From contig OY978102.1 in NCBI GenBank assembly GCA_963854735.1, positions 124,001 through 188,000 of the forward strand: a DNA stretch of 64,000 bases. Direction: 5' to 3'. Every line of letters starts with the position of its first letter. Position 1 is the first letter of the stretch. The stretch comes from Marvania coccoides (Eukaryota > Chlorophyta > Trebouxiophyceae > Chlorellales > Chlorellaceae). This document shows, piece after piece, positions 10,874 to 21,575 of the stretch. Under the pieces are notes generated by a model, which was not told the origin of the DNA, searched no databases, and saw only the letters and a program-made list of their open reading frames with translations. A program made the translations under genes and the position numbers.

Positions 10874-11922
10874 AAAAGCTACCCTGCACCCACCTCGACG
10901 CTTGCTTTATTACCCTTACCTCCCTCCTCCTTGCAAATCAATTTGACGGGCAATGTTGGAATATGATGCAGCACGCAGCGCCTAAACCCTTGTATAAAAT
11001 CAAACTCAGACCGTTAGTACCTTCTTCTTCTTCCTTTATTTCCATTTGACTTTCGAATGAAACATTTGTTTGAGCTTTTCCTCCTAATTCTCGTTTTTTT
11101 TTCCTTCACCTTCTAATTGTTTTTTTTTTCTTGCCTTCTATTTTCTATTTTTGCGCCTTTGGAGCAGTTGTCTCTGCTGAGGCGCTCTAGCTTAGTTTTG
11201 TATCATTAGTAGAATTGTATGCCATGGATGTAAAACTTCGCAGATATGCTTTTGGCTGTTGAGGAGTACAGAGGGAGCGTCGGGAACTTCGCCACCGCCT
11301 GACTGCTTTTTGAGAGTCAGGCCGAGAAAGCAAACCGCCTGACTAAACGGCGCTTCTCGCCTGACTCGCGCTTGACCTCAGGTCTGACTCTCTCAGGAGT
11401 CAGGCGAGTAGTCTGCGGGGGCAAGGTTTCCGACGAGGGTTTGCAGAGGCAAATTCGAGCAGCACCGGAAGAGGCGGCAGGGGAAGCAGCAGGGCTAGTG
11501 AACTGTGGCGTCTCAATAGGAATTTGCGTTGCCTGGGAGAGTGGAGGCTGTTAGCGCCCAACTCTCTATGGCATGAAGCGCTGCTGGAACCTGCCGCAAA
11601 TTTTATGTGAATACCACCCCCCCCCCCCCCCTCCCCGTTTTCCCATCTATACTACCTGCTTGAGGGCTTTTCCTGCCCATCCATCCAGCTATTTTCAGGG
11701 TTTCCGAGCTGAAGAAGCGTCCAGCCAGCCTTTAGAATGAATACATCTCTCTGCTGAGGGCTCTGCCATGCCACGCCCTCCAACCCCCTCCAAAACCTAC
11801 CAAGATAAGGAAAAGGCTTTACAAAATTCCAGAAACTAACTAGAAATGTTGGGTTTTACTGCACAGAGAGCCTTCACGGCCCCAGATTTCACATTGCACG
11901 CTGGCCAATATTAGAAGAAAAT
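10874..11922. other. Convergent spacer of about 1 kb with palindromic repeats and a C tract
   Basis: Contains T-rich 3' sequence, a cluster of inverted GCCTGACT/AGTCAGGC words (11297-11405, listed separately), a long C run near 11619-11635 and CT-rich sequence after it. No coding frame with acceptable splice sites was found. Reading frames here are short and of odd composition. Confidence 0.4.
11297..11405. repeat. Cluster of short inverted repeats (GCCTGACT / AGTCAGGC)
   Basis: GCCTGACT occurs at 11297, 11337 and 11359, and its reverse complement AGTCAGGC at 11315 and 11398. A nested stem TGACTC-TCTCAG-GAGTCA lies around 11384-11402. Alternating orientation allows several alternative hairpins. 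It could be a folded 3' UTR of either neighbour or a relic of a small mobile repeat. Confidence 0.55.
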
Positions 11923-12760
11923 TCACGCGGACGCCTCTGCTGCGGGAGGCGCCTCCTTCTTGCCGCCGAAAATCTTCATCGCGCTGGTGATGGCAACGCC
12001 CCAACCAGCCAGGACGACAAACACGATCTGCAATAAGAAACGTTGACGCGAAGTCATTTTCCCATTAGCGAGGCACAACGCTCCCATGTGACGTACACAT
12101 TATAGAAATCAGGGCACAGAGGCATAAACTAATTTATTATTGATATAATATATTAAATATATTATTACCACGATATTAAATATTATTTCACTCACGTGCT
12201 CCTCTTTCCATGCAGCCACGTTTGTCGGCGCCTCCCAGCAGTTAACCTTCACCTCTCCATGGGCATCTGCGTTAAATGAATAGGGCACACGTAAGGTGTC
12301 ATTATTGTAAAATAGACGGGCGAGTGAAAAATCCGCTGCCAAAGGGAACAACGAGACAACTCGTTTAGAAACCAAAGGGTGTGAGAAACTGAAGCTAGCG
12401 GTGGGAATATGCTAATGCTGGTAGGCTGCTGCAAGATGGGCTGTTAGAGCGAGCCAAAAAAATGAGGCAAAGCCACCGCCCAAAAAATGCAATTGATGGC
12501 CGCTATTTTCTTCTTGGACGAATTTCGATACAGACCGGTAGTGGAATGGAAACAGTGCTTGTAAATTAATCGAGATTGATCCGATACAGGCTACTGGCGG
12601 TGAATGAAAAAATGGCAATTTTGCCAAAAGGGTTGTTCTCAACAGCGCAGTCCGATGGGGGCAACGAACCTGCGGCAAATGTCCTGATCTGCTGGCCTGT
12701 GCGGGCGCTCTGCCGGGTGAGCCTAGACGCCAAAGGCGCGAACTTCTGAATCATACTCAT
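11923..12760 (-). CDS. Small mitochondrial inner-membrane protein (putative)
   Basis: Three exons (12760-12670, 12266-12196, 12027-11923), all GT-AG and phase-consistent, give 88 aa. The first 29 residues (MSMIQKFAPLASRLTRQSAR then TGQQIRTFA) form a typical mitochondrial presequence. A hydrophilic stretch with NCWEAPTN and WKEEH precedes one hydrophobic helix (IVFVVLAGWGVAITSAM), followed by a Lys/Ala/Pro tail. Size and layout match accessory subunits of respiratory complexes (for example small complex IV or ATP-synthase subunits). I cannot name the family. No single exon is long enough to be found as an open frame of the full product. Confidence 0.6.
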
Positions 12761-12963
12761 GTTTATAATATTTTTCCCTCTTTGCTATCAATTACGGTGG
12801 ACTGCGTGTAACAGTTGATGCTAAATGTTTCAATTATCGGATTTGCAAACGAAATTACGCTTATTATTGAGCTTAAAAACAAAATGTACCTCTGAGGGAC
12901 AAGCGAGAAAAACAGGCTATTTCGAACTCCCTGTCCTTGAAATGCACATGTACTACTAGTTTG

Positions 12964-14894
12964 ATGTTGATGAACACGCTGGTGCAGCTCTCTAGCCTTG
13001 GATGCGATGGTGGGTCTAGCTGGGCACCGTCAGGCAGCAAAATATTCATTTTCCTACGCTCTCTAACCACCAAACGCCCGTTTTTCTACCTGCAGGAAGA
13101 GGAGCTGATGCAGGCAAAGCAGCTTTACGAATCCAATCTCGTTTCCGTCCATGAAGCTCTCACCGCCGCTCCCGGCGATGCCTCTCTCTTGGAGGCAAGC
13201 TTGAAACGCAATCTTTCACTAGTTTTAACAGTTTGTGAGGTATTCACCATTAAGGTTCCATGTACTGTCTTCTAGCAGGTCAGGGGTGAGCTTCAGGCTG
13301 CGCTGGACTCCACTGCAGCTGCTTTAGAGGAGCTGGCTTCTCTGGCACCGGACCCTGCAGAAGCCCCTCCTGTAGCCACCCAATCAACCCATACGGCACT
13401 GCAGCAGCCCTCCAACCCTCGCATCCATCCCCGCAGCCCCTACGCCCGCAGCGACCCAGACTTTCCAGCCCTCGCTGCCCGCTTCCCCGCGCTTCGCCGT
13501 TTTCTTTCGCCCTCCTCGAAGAAAGTGGACTTTACGAACCCTGAAGCCTGTCGAGAGGTCACTCGTACGCTGCTGGCCGCGGATTTTGGGGTCAAATGGG
13601 ACCTGCCGCCTGGAAACCTTGTCCCTCCGGTGCCCAACCGATTGAACTACATTTTATGGCTGGAAGACCTCCTGACGCTGTCGAAACCGCGGTGTTTGGA
13701 CTCTGGCATGAGCTCTAAAAGTAAGGAAAGCGAAATAATTAGAGTTCTGGACGTGGGGTGCGGCGCCAGCTTGATTTACCCGCTGCTGGGGGCGGCCGCC
13801 TGCGGGTGGCACTTTGTGGGCGTGGACATCACGCCAGAGGCTCTGGAGTGGGCGGAACGCAACCGGGCGGCGAACCCGCACCTGTCGAACAGAATTGAGG
13901 TGCGGGCAGCCCCCATGCAGCCAGGACAAGCTGAGTTTTTGGGCGTTTCTGCCGATAATAATACTGCAGACGTGAGCGAAAACGCTGCTGGTGTTTTGAC
14001 GGGGGCTGTGCGTGAAGGCGAGACGTTTGCGTTCACCATGTGCAACCCTCCTTTCTTTGAGGACATGTCTGAGGCAGGAGGCAACCCTGCCACCGCTTTT
14101 GGCGGCACCGAGGCTGAGAGCGCCTACCCTGGGGGGGAAGCAGCATTCGTGCGGGCAATGGTGGCAGACTCCATGGTGCGTCGCTATTCGCTTTATTCAA
14201 TTTGGGCGTGCTTGCATTTAATTGATAGCAAAAAATCAAAATTTGGATGTTTTTTTCTTTTTGTATGCAGGTGCTGCGGGATCGAATTCACTGGTTCACC
14301 ACTATGGTGGGGAAGAAAGCCACGCTGCGGGCGGTACGGCAGGAGCTGCACGGCATGCCCAGTGGGCAGGGCCCCACCGTTCTCCGCACCACTGAATTTT
14401 TTCAAGGCAAAACCTCCCGATGGGGCATCGCCTGGTCGTTCGCTGCAGCCCCTGAGACGGCCAAGCTCCCACTGCAGCCTCACCTCCCGCGAGGGGAAGC
14501 CCCCCATCTCCCAGAAGCATCAAAGCGGAGAAAAACTGGAAAATCGGCGGCGGCGAAGTCTGCCAGCTTGCAGGTGGCTGTGGCCTCCCCCGCAGCGGCG
14601 CAAGACATTCTGAAGGCGGTGAAAGTGCAGCTGGAGGCAGAGTTTGGAGGGGCCCTGCGCTGCACTGTGGATTCTGCTGCGTGTTCGCTCTCAGCGGAGC
14701 CCCATGAAAGATTTGAAGGCGGTGGCAGGATTGTGTGGCCTTTCAGCGGGAGGCTGCTGGCCCAGCAGCCCAAGCTCCTGGTGCTGAAACTTGTGCTGAG
14801 CAAAGGAGCGCCCCCTGCTGCGATGCAGTGGTTTGCGAGCGTAGTGGCCGCGGTGGATGCGGCAGTGCGGCAGCGGTGGCGCATTCTCGACTAG
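12964..14894 (+). CDS. METTL16-type RNA m6A methyltransferase with SPF30-like N-terminus
   Basis: Firm exons are 13096-13194, 13279-14175 and 14271-14894. A short first exon (12964-12981, MLMNTL) is only a guess. The first intron needs a GC donor (GGAG|GCAAGC). The methyltransferase begins at VDFTNPEACREVTRTLL and NRLNYILWLEDLL, with a SAM motif LDVGCGASLIYPLLG, the catalytic MCNPPFFEDMS, GKKATLRAVRQEL, and TEFFQGKTSRWGIAWSF. These match METTL16, which methylates U6 snRNA and certain hairpins. Upstream in the same frame, AKQLYESNLVSVHEALTAAP to LQAALDSTAAALEELA resembles the helical start of splicing factor SPF30/SMNDC1 (no Tudor domain seen). The C-terminal region (about residues 420-546) may be the vertebrate-conserved-like part. 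It is probably nuclear. Confidence 0.85.
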
Positions 14895-15280
14895 ATTCGA
14901 ATTTTGAACTTGAACGAATCATTCTTATTTTAAAATTACAGTTTTTCACATTTTTAGCCACCCAGTTTCTGCTCTCGCCGCCAGCGCTTTGCATGCGCGC
15001 TTGTGGCTCTACTCCAGTCAGCGCCTGCACTGCTTGCCGGCCATTCCAGCACATGGTTGCTGACCCCCAAAATCCACTATACACACTTTTTTGAAATTTT
15101 TATTCACGTTGACACCTCTCTCGCTGCCTCAACCACGCGCTGAGAGATGGTTTGCCCAACAACCTCTGCCCAGTTTTGCTTTCTATTAGGTTTTGCTTTG
15201 TAATATTACCGCCCACCATTTCGCTGTACTCTCCATGCAAAATTGTCACTTAAAAATCAGATATAAACACGGAATGTACT
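14895..15280. other. Convergent 3' spacer
   Basis: AT-rich sequence between two gene ends, with no supported gene, repeat or RNA. It probably consists of the 3' UTRs of the methyltransferase and SYLF genes. Confidence 0.4.
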
Positions 15281-16037
15281 TTAATCCTTAGCCTTTGCCG
15301 CCACCTTGCTGATCCTTTGGTACAACGGATCCATCTCCACCTTGTGCCCCACCTTGCCGTGCAAAATGTGCCTCGGCATCACCCCCGCGCCGTACACCTT
15401 GTGGTTCTTTTCCCCATCCACGCTCAGCTTACCTCCGGTCAGCGAAAAATCAAACAGCACGCCTTTGCCCACAGACGCTGAGATCCAGTCAGAGGTCAGC
15501 GCATCCAGCGAAATAACGTCGTTGGGGCCAGAGGCCCCGGTTATCGGCCAAGCCTGCACCGTGAGATCGCTGCCGAAGAGGTTGTGGCCGCCCTCCGCCA
15601 GCTCTTCAATGCCCCGTCGGGTGAGGGCAGCCATCAGCGTGGAAGATTTTTCCACGCCCAGGACAGCTCCCAGCTCCACGCGGGTGAGGGTGACAAAGCA
15701 CGGCGCGGACCAGTAGCCCTCATTGCGTGCGATGGCGAAGCCGTGGCCGCGGACGCCTGCTGCGACCACTCCCGCACGCCAGCTCTGCAGAAAAACCAGG
15801 CCCTTAGAGCTGGCCTGAAAGGAAAATAATGTTGATTAGCGTGAAATAATACGTTGGGTGTAATTAATAGAACATGAAATGCTGCAACTGGGAAGTTTAA
15901 AATGCGTTTGCGCTGACCAGCACAGCGGGCGTGACAGCTTTCCCCTCAAAGCGCGTTCCCTCCTCGGCAGTTGGGCCCATCAGGTCGTCCAAGATGGTCA
16001 TACCCAACGAGTTGGCTTCGTTTAGAATCTCCGCCAT
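15281..16037 (-). CDS. SYLF-domain (Ysc84-like) protein
   Basis: Two exons, 16037-15918 and 15814-15281, with a GT-AG phase-0 intron, give 217 aa. Nearly all of it is one SYLF domain: ILDDLMGPTAEEGTRFEGKA, SKGLVFLQSWRAGVVAAGVR, GHGFAIARNEGYWSAPCFVT, VELGAVLGVEKSSTLMAAL, and GKGVLFDFSLTGGKLSVDGE. SYLF proteins bind phosphoinositides and, in yeast Ysc84, actin regulators; plant members act at membranes. There is no FYVE or SH3 partner domain, so this is the minimal form. It has no signal peptide; cytosolic or membrane-peripheral is likely. Confidence 0.88.
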
Positions 16038-16859
16038 TTTGCGGAATTCGACAGTTTCAGAAAATGTTGTGTTGTGAAGTTTATTTTTTTGCGCGTTCTG
16101 CTGTCGTGGCTCGAGGGGATTTGAGATATGTATTCTCCCCCCAAAAAATTTAACTGGAATAAAAATAGAGAAAGGGCGTTGGCTGGGGAGAGCTTCAAAA
16201 ACGCTGCCACGTCACCATCTTAAATTCTTTTGATCTGAGAATTTTTTTCATATTCGAGAAATGTATTTTTCCGGATTCCGGCTTGAAGAAGGCCTGCCCT
16301 TTCTCTGCTGAAGCTGGTTTCAAGTTTTTTTTTTTTTATGATAAATTATATACAAAAATGCTCGACGACCAAGAATCAAGTACAGCGGGCGGTGGCGACC
16401 AGCTTATGTACATTTTCAGAGGTTACATGTGGCAATGCATGGCCAAAAACAAACCTCAAATTGCGAGAATTTCCCTGAGCCATGATTTAGGCCCAGTGTC
16501 TTGAATCCACCACATATGAATGAAACCACCCCTGCAGCTTGGCGTTGCTGGAGCCACCTCTCATTTACCGCCAGAGCGCGCCCTTGAAGCTCTTCCTTCT
16601 CAAAAGCCAGAGACAATAAGTGGATGGCGCATGGCATACAAGGTGTTAAAAATAAAATTGGAACCTGCAAAGGCCCGTGTAAGTCTTGTTTGTTGCCCTC
16701 CAGCAGGAGCAGCACCTACTTCTCATGAGTCAACATGCAGCTTCCGTTGATGGAAAATCGCCCTTTCACAGCGGGAGGCCATGGCTGCTTCTCTGAGCTG
16801 TTGATAAGTCTGTACAGTAGGCCATTCTGATGACAGTGGGTGCCATGCTGTCGCTGGCT
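16038..16859. other. Spacer around the pseudogene
   Basis: About 820 bp with T- and A-rich runs, short open frames on both strands and no supported gene. Its right part may contain further decayed sequence of the duplicated gene fragment. Confidence 0.35.
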
Positions 16860-17000
16860 TTTCCCGATGCGGCTGGCTTCTTCCAAGGCCTACGCCCGCT
16901 GGTCCGGGACCTCGGCATCGTCTGCTGACAGCGGCATTCGAAAATTGAGCAATCAATCATACCTATGATACAATATTCAGAGCTTTCGGAGTTGTCAGTC
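16860..17000 (-). pseudogene. Truncated copy of the 5' end of the gene at 50671-51709
   Basis: Reading leftwards from about 17000, the sequence matches the region just upstream of, and the first codons of, the gene starting at 51709. It includes the identical word ATTGATTGCTCA, the start codon and MPLSADDAEVPDQ against MPLSADGAEAPAQ. In the copy the frame meets TAG after about 14 codons. Similarity fades further left (about 16740-16860), with hints such as GACAGC and CTCAGAGAAGC. Homology reaching into the promoter shows DNA-level duplication, not retroposition of a spliced mRNA. Only the 5' end is present. Confidence 0.75.
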
Positions 17001-17244
17001 AATCGTCAATCCAGGGTAAAGAAGCTCCCACAGGCGCGCCAAAATAAACTCTATCAAAATCGTCCCAAAAAAAAAATTAATTAATCACTTTTTTCGATTA
17101 TAAGACGATACGATGGCCCTACAGGTATCCAATTCTGAAAGCCGAATTCGCTGCCAACCTATCTGCTGCTGTTATTTATGTTTTATCAATGAAGATATAA
17201 AGATCGTCAGCTGAACCCCCCTCGAATCTCACCTTGTTTATTCG

Positions 17245-18019
17245 ATGATGCAGACTTGCGGTGCTACCTTCCGCGTGCAGGCGCTCCCCGTCCGCCAGGG
17301 CGTGCAGGCCCGCCGTGCCTCCGTCAAGGTGTACGCCGCCGACCGCACCTTGTGGCTGCCTGGTGAGCTGAGAACCGTATTAAATATATAGATATTAGTA
17401 TCAGCAGCAACAATCCGAGCAGCCATTACAAAGGATCAAAACAAAACAGTATATATTCTAAAATTTTATTTCCGCTTCCACAGGCGCCGCTTCCCCCAAG
17501 CACCTGACCGGCACCCTTGCCGGCGACGCTGGCTTCGACCCCCTGGGCTTGGGCACCGACCCCGAGCGCCTGGCGTGGTACGCCGAGGCCGAGAAGACCA
17601 ACGGACGGTGGGCCATGGCTGCCTGCGCCGGCATCCTGTTCACTGAGTTGCTGGGCAAGGACAAGTGGTTCGAGGCGGGCGCTGGGGAGTACTGGCTGCC
17701 CAACAACGCGCTCATCGCGCTGGAGGCGGTCATCATGGGCTTCTTCGAGCTCAAGCGCTATGAGGGCTGGAAGGCAACCAAGTGCTCTGGCTTGGTAAAC
17801 GCCTTCCCCTTTGACCCGGCAGGCATGAACTCCAAGGAGATGGCGCTCAAGGAGGTGAAGAACGGTCGCCTGGCAATGGTCGCGTTTGTCGGTTTCGCGG
17901 TCGCTGCCATCGTGACCCGCCAGGGCCCCATTGAGGCGCTGTCCGCCCACCTGGCGTCGCCCTTCGCCAACAACATCATCGGATCCGTGGCCAACCTGCC
18001 CAACGTAATTGGAAAGTAA
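17245..18019 (+). CDS. Light-harvesting chlorophyll a/b-binding protein (LHCA-type)
   Basis: Exons 17245-17362 and 17484-18019 give 217 aa. A plastid transit peptide (MMQTCGATFRVQALPVRQ, then ARRASVKVYAA) precedes the mature start DRTLWLPG. The protein has GDAGFDPLGLGTDPERLAWY, a first helix with EKTNGRWAMAACAGILF, a second helix (ALIALEAVIMGFFELKRYEG) and a third with KEVKNGRLAMVAFVGFAVAA. The paired E..NGR signatures are the chlorophyll-ligating cores of helices B and A. The short loop between helices and the WLPG start fit photosystem I antenna proteins better than LHCII. It acts in the thylakoid membrane. The exact LHCA number cannot be assigned without a tree. Confidence 0.93.
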
Positions 18020-18558
18020 TTCGAATCGGATGGCGCCCATGGAGTGTGTGATTTTGCGAGAAGAAAGAACGTAACAAATGCAGCTGTAGTAGAATGTTGG
18101 GACCGATTGACCGACCGACTGGCGGCAGCGGTCAACATAGAAGAATGATGATGATGGGAAACAGAGGAGAAATGAGATTATTACTATCTTGTTATGTCGA
18201 GGGTTTTTTAAAAGTGACGATGGCGGTGTTTGGATGTAAGTGGAGAGATGATGAGATAATGCGATTGGAGAGAGAGAGATAAGAGCGGAGCTAAAGGGAG
18301 AGGGAAGTTTCATTTTTTTGCTAAACTGGGTCCCACCAGAGCTTTTGTCCAGCTTTAAAACCCGCGCGACCCTCCCTCAAATACCCTCATTACATGGATA
18401 ATTAAATGTACACCGATGCAGAATACAATTTTATTGACGAAAGGAATTGCTGCTTCTAATGTACTGAGTTCATCACACTCCTCCACACATTTGCCACTCT
18501 ACACCCACGTCCACGCCTTAAAGAAGTGTTCACCAAATTCACAGGAGCTGCCTTCCCT
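18020..18558. other. Convergent spacer
   Basis: About 540 bp between the LHC stop and the aminopeptidase stop. It holds 3' UTRs, including a GA-rich run near 18265-18310, and no recognised element. Confidence 0.4.
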
Positions 18559-21118
18559 TCAAGCTGCCACCAAAGGCTCACACGCCTCCTTGAGCCACGC
18601 CACCTCCTCCGCGGTGCCACCGTCCGCCTCCAACCGCGGCAGGATCTCCGCCGCCACCTGGGCGTGGTATCCGTCCACCCATGCCACCTCCTCAGGCGTC
18701 AGCGCCGCCACGTCCATCATCTTCTTCTGCATCGGACACAGCGTGATGCGCTCGCAGGTGTAGTACGGCTGCCCCGCGTAACGGAACGCGGTGTCCGCCT
18801 CCACCACCACAAACAGGTTCTCGATGCGCACCCCAAAGGAGCCGTCCTCGTAGTAGCCAGGCTCATTGGAGCACACCATCTTCGGCAGCAGTGGCTGGGT
18901 GTTCCAGAACCGCGCGGAGATGCTCTGCGGGCCCTCGTGCACGTTCAGCGCCGCCCCAACGCCGTGACCTGTGCCGTGGCGGTAGTTCAGCCCCAGTCGC
19001 CACAAGGCGGTGCGGGCCAGCGTGTCAAGTGCGCACCCCGGGGTACCTTCAGGGAACACAGCGGTGTCCAGCCCGATGTGGCCTTTGAGGACGGCGGTGA
19101 AGCACGCTTTCTGGTGGGCGGAAGGGGTCCCCATGTGCACGGTTCTCGTAATATCGGTGGTCCCGCAGTCGTACTGCCCTCCGCTGTCCAACAGCAGCAG
19201 CGTGGCGCCGTCCACGCTGCGGCAGGTGTCTGGCATGGGGCGGTAGTGGATGACCGCGCCGTTGGGGCCAGCGCCAGCGATGGTGGGGAACGAGGGCTCC
19301 ACAAAGCCCGGCTGAGCCGCCCGCAGTCCTGTGAGCTTTTCATCCACATCACACTCCGTAATCACCGCCCCACCCACGATCGTGGTGTCCAACCAGTGGA
19401 AGAACTTGACCAACGCCACGCCATCGCGGATGTGCGCCTCCCGCATGCCTTCCAGCTCCGCCTCGTTTTTCACAGCCTTGGCAGGGCCCACTGGGGACGT
19501 TTTTTCGATCACAGCTGAGGGTCTGACAGCGCCGTTGGTGGTGGGGCCATCGCCGTCAGGCGAGGTCGAGCTGCGGGCGCGTTTGCGCGTGCCCCTGGCG
19601 CCAGCAGCGGGCGACGCCGCCGCCGGCTTTACGGCAGCTGCCTCCACCGCCGCCACCTTCATCGCGAAGCTGACCTTGCCTGGGTCCATCCAAATGCGGC
19701 AGCCTTGGGCCGCCAGCGCCCGCACCTCGGCGAAAGCCTCCTCGTAGGGCTTCACCGCCACGCCCGCTTCCTTCAGGTGCGCTACCGCCTCTGAGCCCAC
19801 CTTCTCGGCGTCCACAAACACCGTGGCGGCATCCTTGGTGACAATCGCGTACGACAGGAACACCGGGTTGTACGGCACGTCCCCCCCGCGCAAATTCAGC
19901 AGCCATGCCACCTCGTCCAGCATAGTCACCGCCAAAGCGCCAGCGCCCTCTTTTTCCATGTCCGCACGGATCTCCGTGAGCTTCTCTGCCACGGACTTGC
20001 CCGCCCACCGCAGGGCGTGCACCCGCAGCGGCGCTTTGGGCGGCGCAGGCCGGTCGGCGCCCCACACGGCATCGATGGGGTTGGAGCGGAGGGGCACAAG
20101 GGTGCGGCCGGAGGCGGCCAGCTGGGAGCGCAGCTTCTCGGCGGCTTCGATGGTGTGCAGCGTGGGGTCGATGGCCACGCGGGCGTTGGCCGGCAGCGAG
20201 CTGGCCAGCCACTCGTGAATCTGCGAGGGAGATTTCGAACAGAACGAGCCTTAATTTTGGGTGCCAGCGCAAGAAAATTAGAATAAAACTAGGTGGCAGT
20301 GTGCCAATTATTTCAACCATAGGAATCAAGAAAATGAAGAGGTGGTTAAATCCTCCTGCCCCGTCCCCGCCCCCCTTTCAAATCAACCTCACCTCTGGCA
20401 CTCCTGGCGTGCCTGCCTTCATCAGGGTCCACTCCTTGCCCAACTGGGCCTCCGCTTGGAGGAAGTAACGGCCGTCGGTCCACAGCGCGGCGGCCGAGGT
20501 GGTCACCACGGCAGTGCCGGCGGAGCCATCGAAATTTGAGATGTAGGAGCGGCGAGCGTCGCACTCAGGGGGATACTCGCTCTGTTTCATAATAAAAGGA
20601 GAGTAATAAGAAGTTAAGTATACAATTTTCACTCTGATATACATTTAAAGGAACAAAATCAGCGATGATGTATAAAACTTTTTTTTGGGGGGGGGGGGAT
20701 GCTCACCATGTGGGGGTCTTCAGAGGGGATGATGAAGGCGTCCACCCCTCCCTCTGCTGCAGCCAGCAGCTCCCGCAGCTTGGCCAGCTTGGGGTCGGCA
20801 TCCGCGGCCGCAGCAACGCCCGCAGGGGCATCTTGAACAGCGGCAGACATCGAAATGGCACGACGGGGGAAGAGAGAAGGAATCTGCTCGAAAAAAGAGG
20901 AAACTTGTTAGCAGCATGGCGTCTTCTTGCTTTCACTATGTAAAATGGCAAAAACAAGCGCTTACCTGGTGGTGGTTCGAAGGGCTGAGAGCTTTAACTG
21001 AAGGGGCACCGAAGCCGGTGGTTTTCTTGAAGGAGGTAGAGATGAAAGAGAGGTTGGTCAGAAAGGGCCTGCAAGCTGCTGATCGGCACGTGGAAGACAG
21101 CCTGGAGGCGCTCTGCAT
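18559..21118 (-). CDS. Xaa-Pro aminopeptidase P (M24B), organelle-targeted
   Basis: Exons 21118-20966, 20883-20707, 20581-20393 and 20220-18559, all GT-AG phase 0, give 726 aa. Exon 1 encodes a Ser/Arg/Lys/Thr-rich presequence ([20 protein letters not shown]). Skipping it would leave a second start (MSAAVQDAP) for a cytosolic form, so dual targeting is possible; an in-frame ATG at 21181 is another candidate. The N-terminal creatinase domain ([39 protein letters not shown]) is followed by the pita-bread catalytic domain with metal ligands in [48 protein letters not shown] and GVRIEN. The enzyme removes an N-terminal residue before proline using two Mn ions. An Ala/Ser-rich insertion with TRKRARSS lies between the domains. 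Confidence 0.93.
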
Positions 21119-21575
21119 TACTCTTCTCGCTGCACGGGGCAGCTTGCGGGGTTGAAAAAGTGTTTGATCAATCTCCAGCAAAAAAGTAGAGGGCCACAGT
21201 GTTTGCTGGCAAGGGAGGCACTATCAAAGGTTTGTAAGTAATTCTAATTGTCTGACGTGGGCCAAAACGCGGTGTTTGGCAAGGGCAATTTTGTGGTGTT
21301 TTCGCGCTTTGAAAAAGGCTCGCTTTAGCATCATGTGTGCCTCATTGCGCCATCAAATCGGCACAAGAAACCCACAAGTAACGCACATGCATTTGTCGAT
21401 GGCCAGAAGACCACAGAACGCCGGCTTCAATAACATGTTTCTCTCAAATTTGGTCGAGGTAGCATATGTTACTTGCAGCAGCATCACAATGCCGCATTAG
21501 CGTGTTCAAATCCTGAAAATCGCATAAAGGGATACTGGCATTCCTTCCAGGCCACATTTTTTCTGTCGAATCGAC
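21119..21575. promoter_or_regulatory. Divergent promoter region
   Basis: About 460 bp between the aminopeptidase and phosphatase start codons, which point outward. Both promoters must lie here. No specific motif could be fixed by eye. Confidence 0.35.

Noticed and set aside
11619..11635. Poly-C tract as a regulatory element
   Set aside because: Similar C runs occur at 6390, 33560 and 31554; likely simple-sequence slippage.
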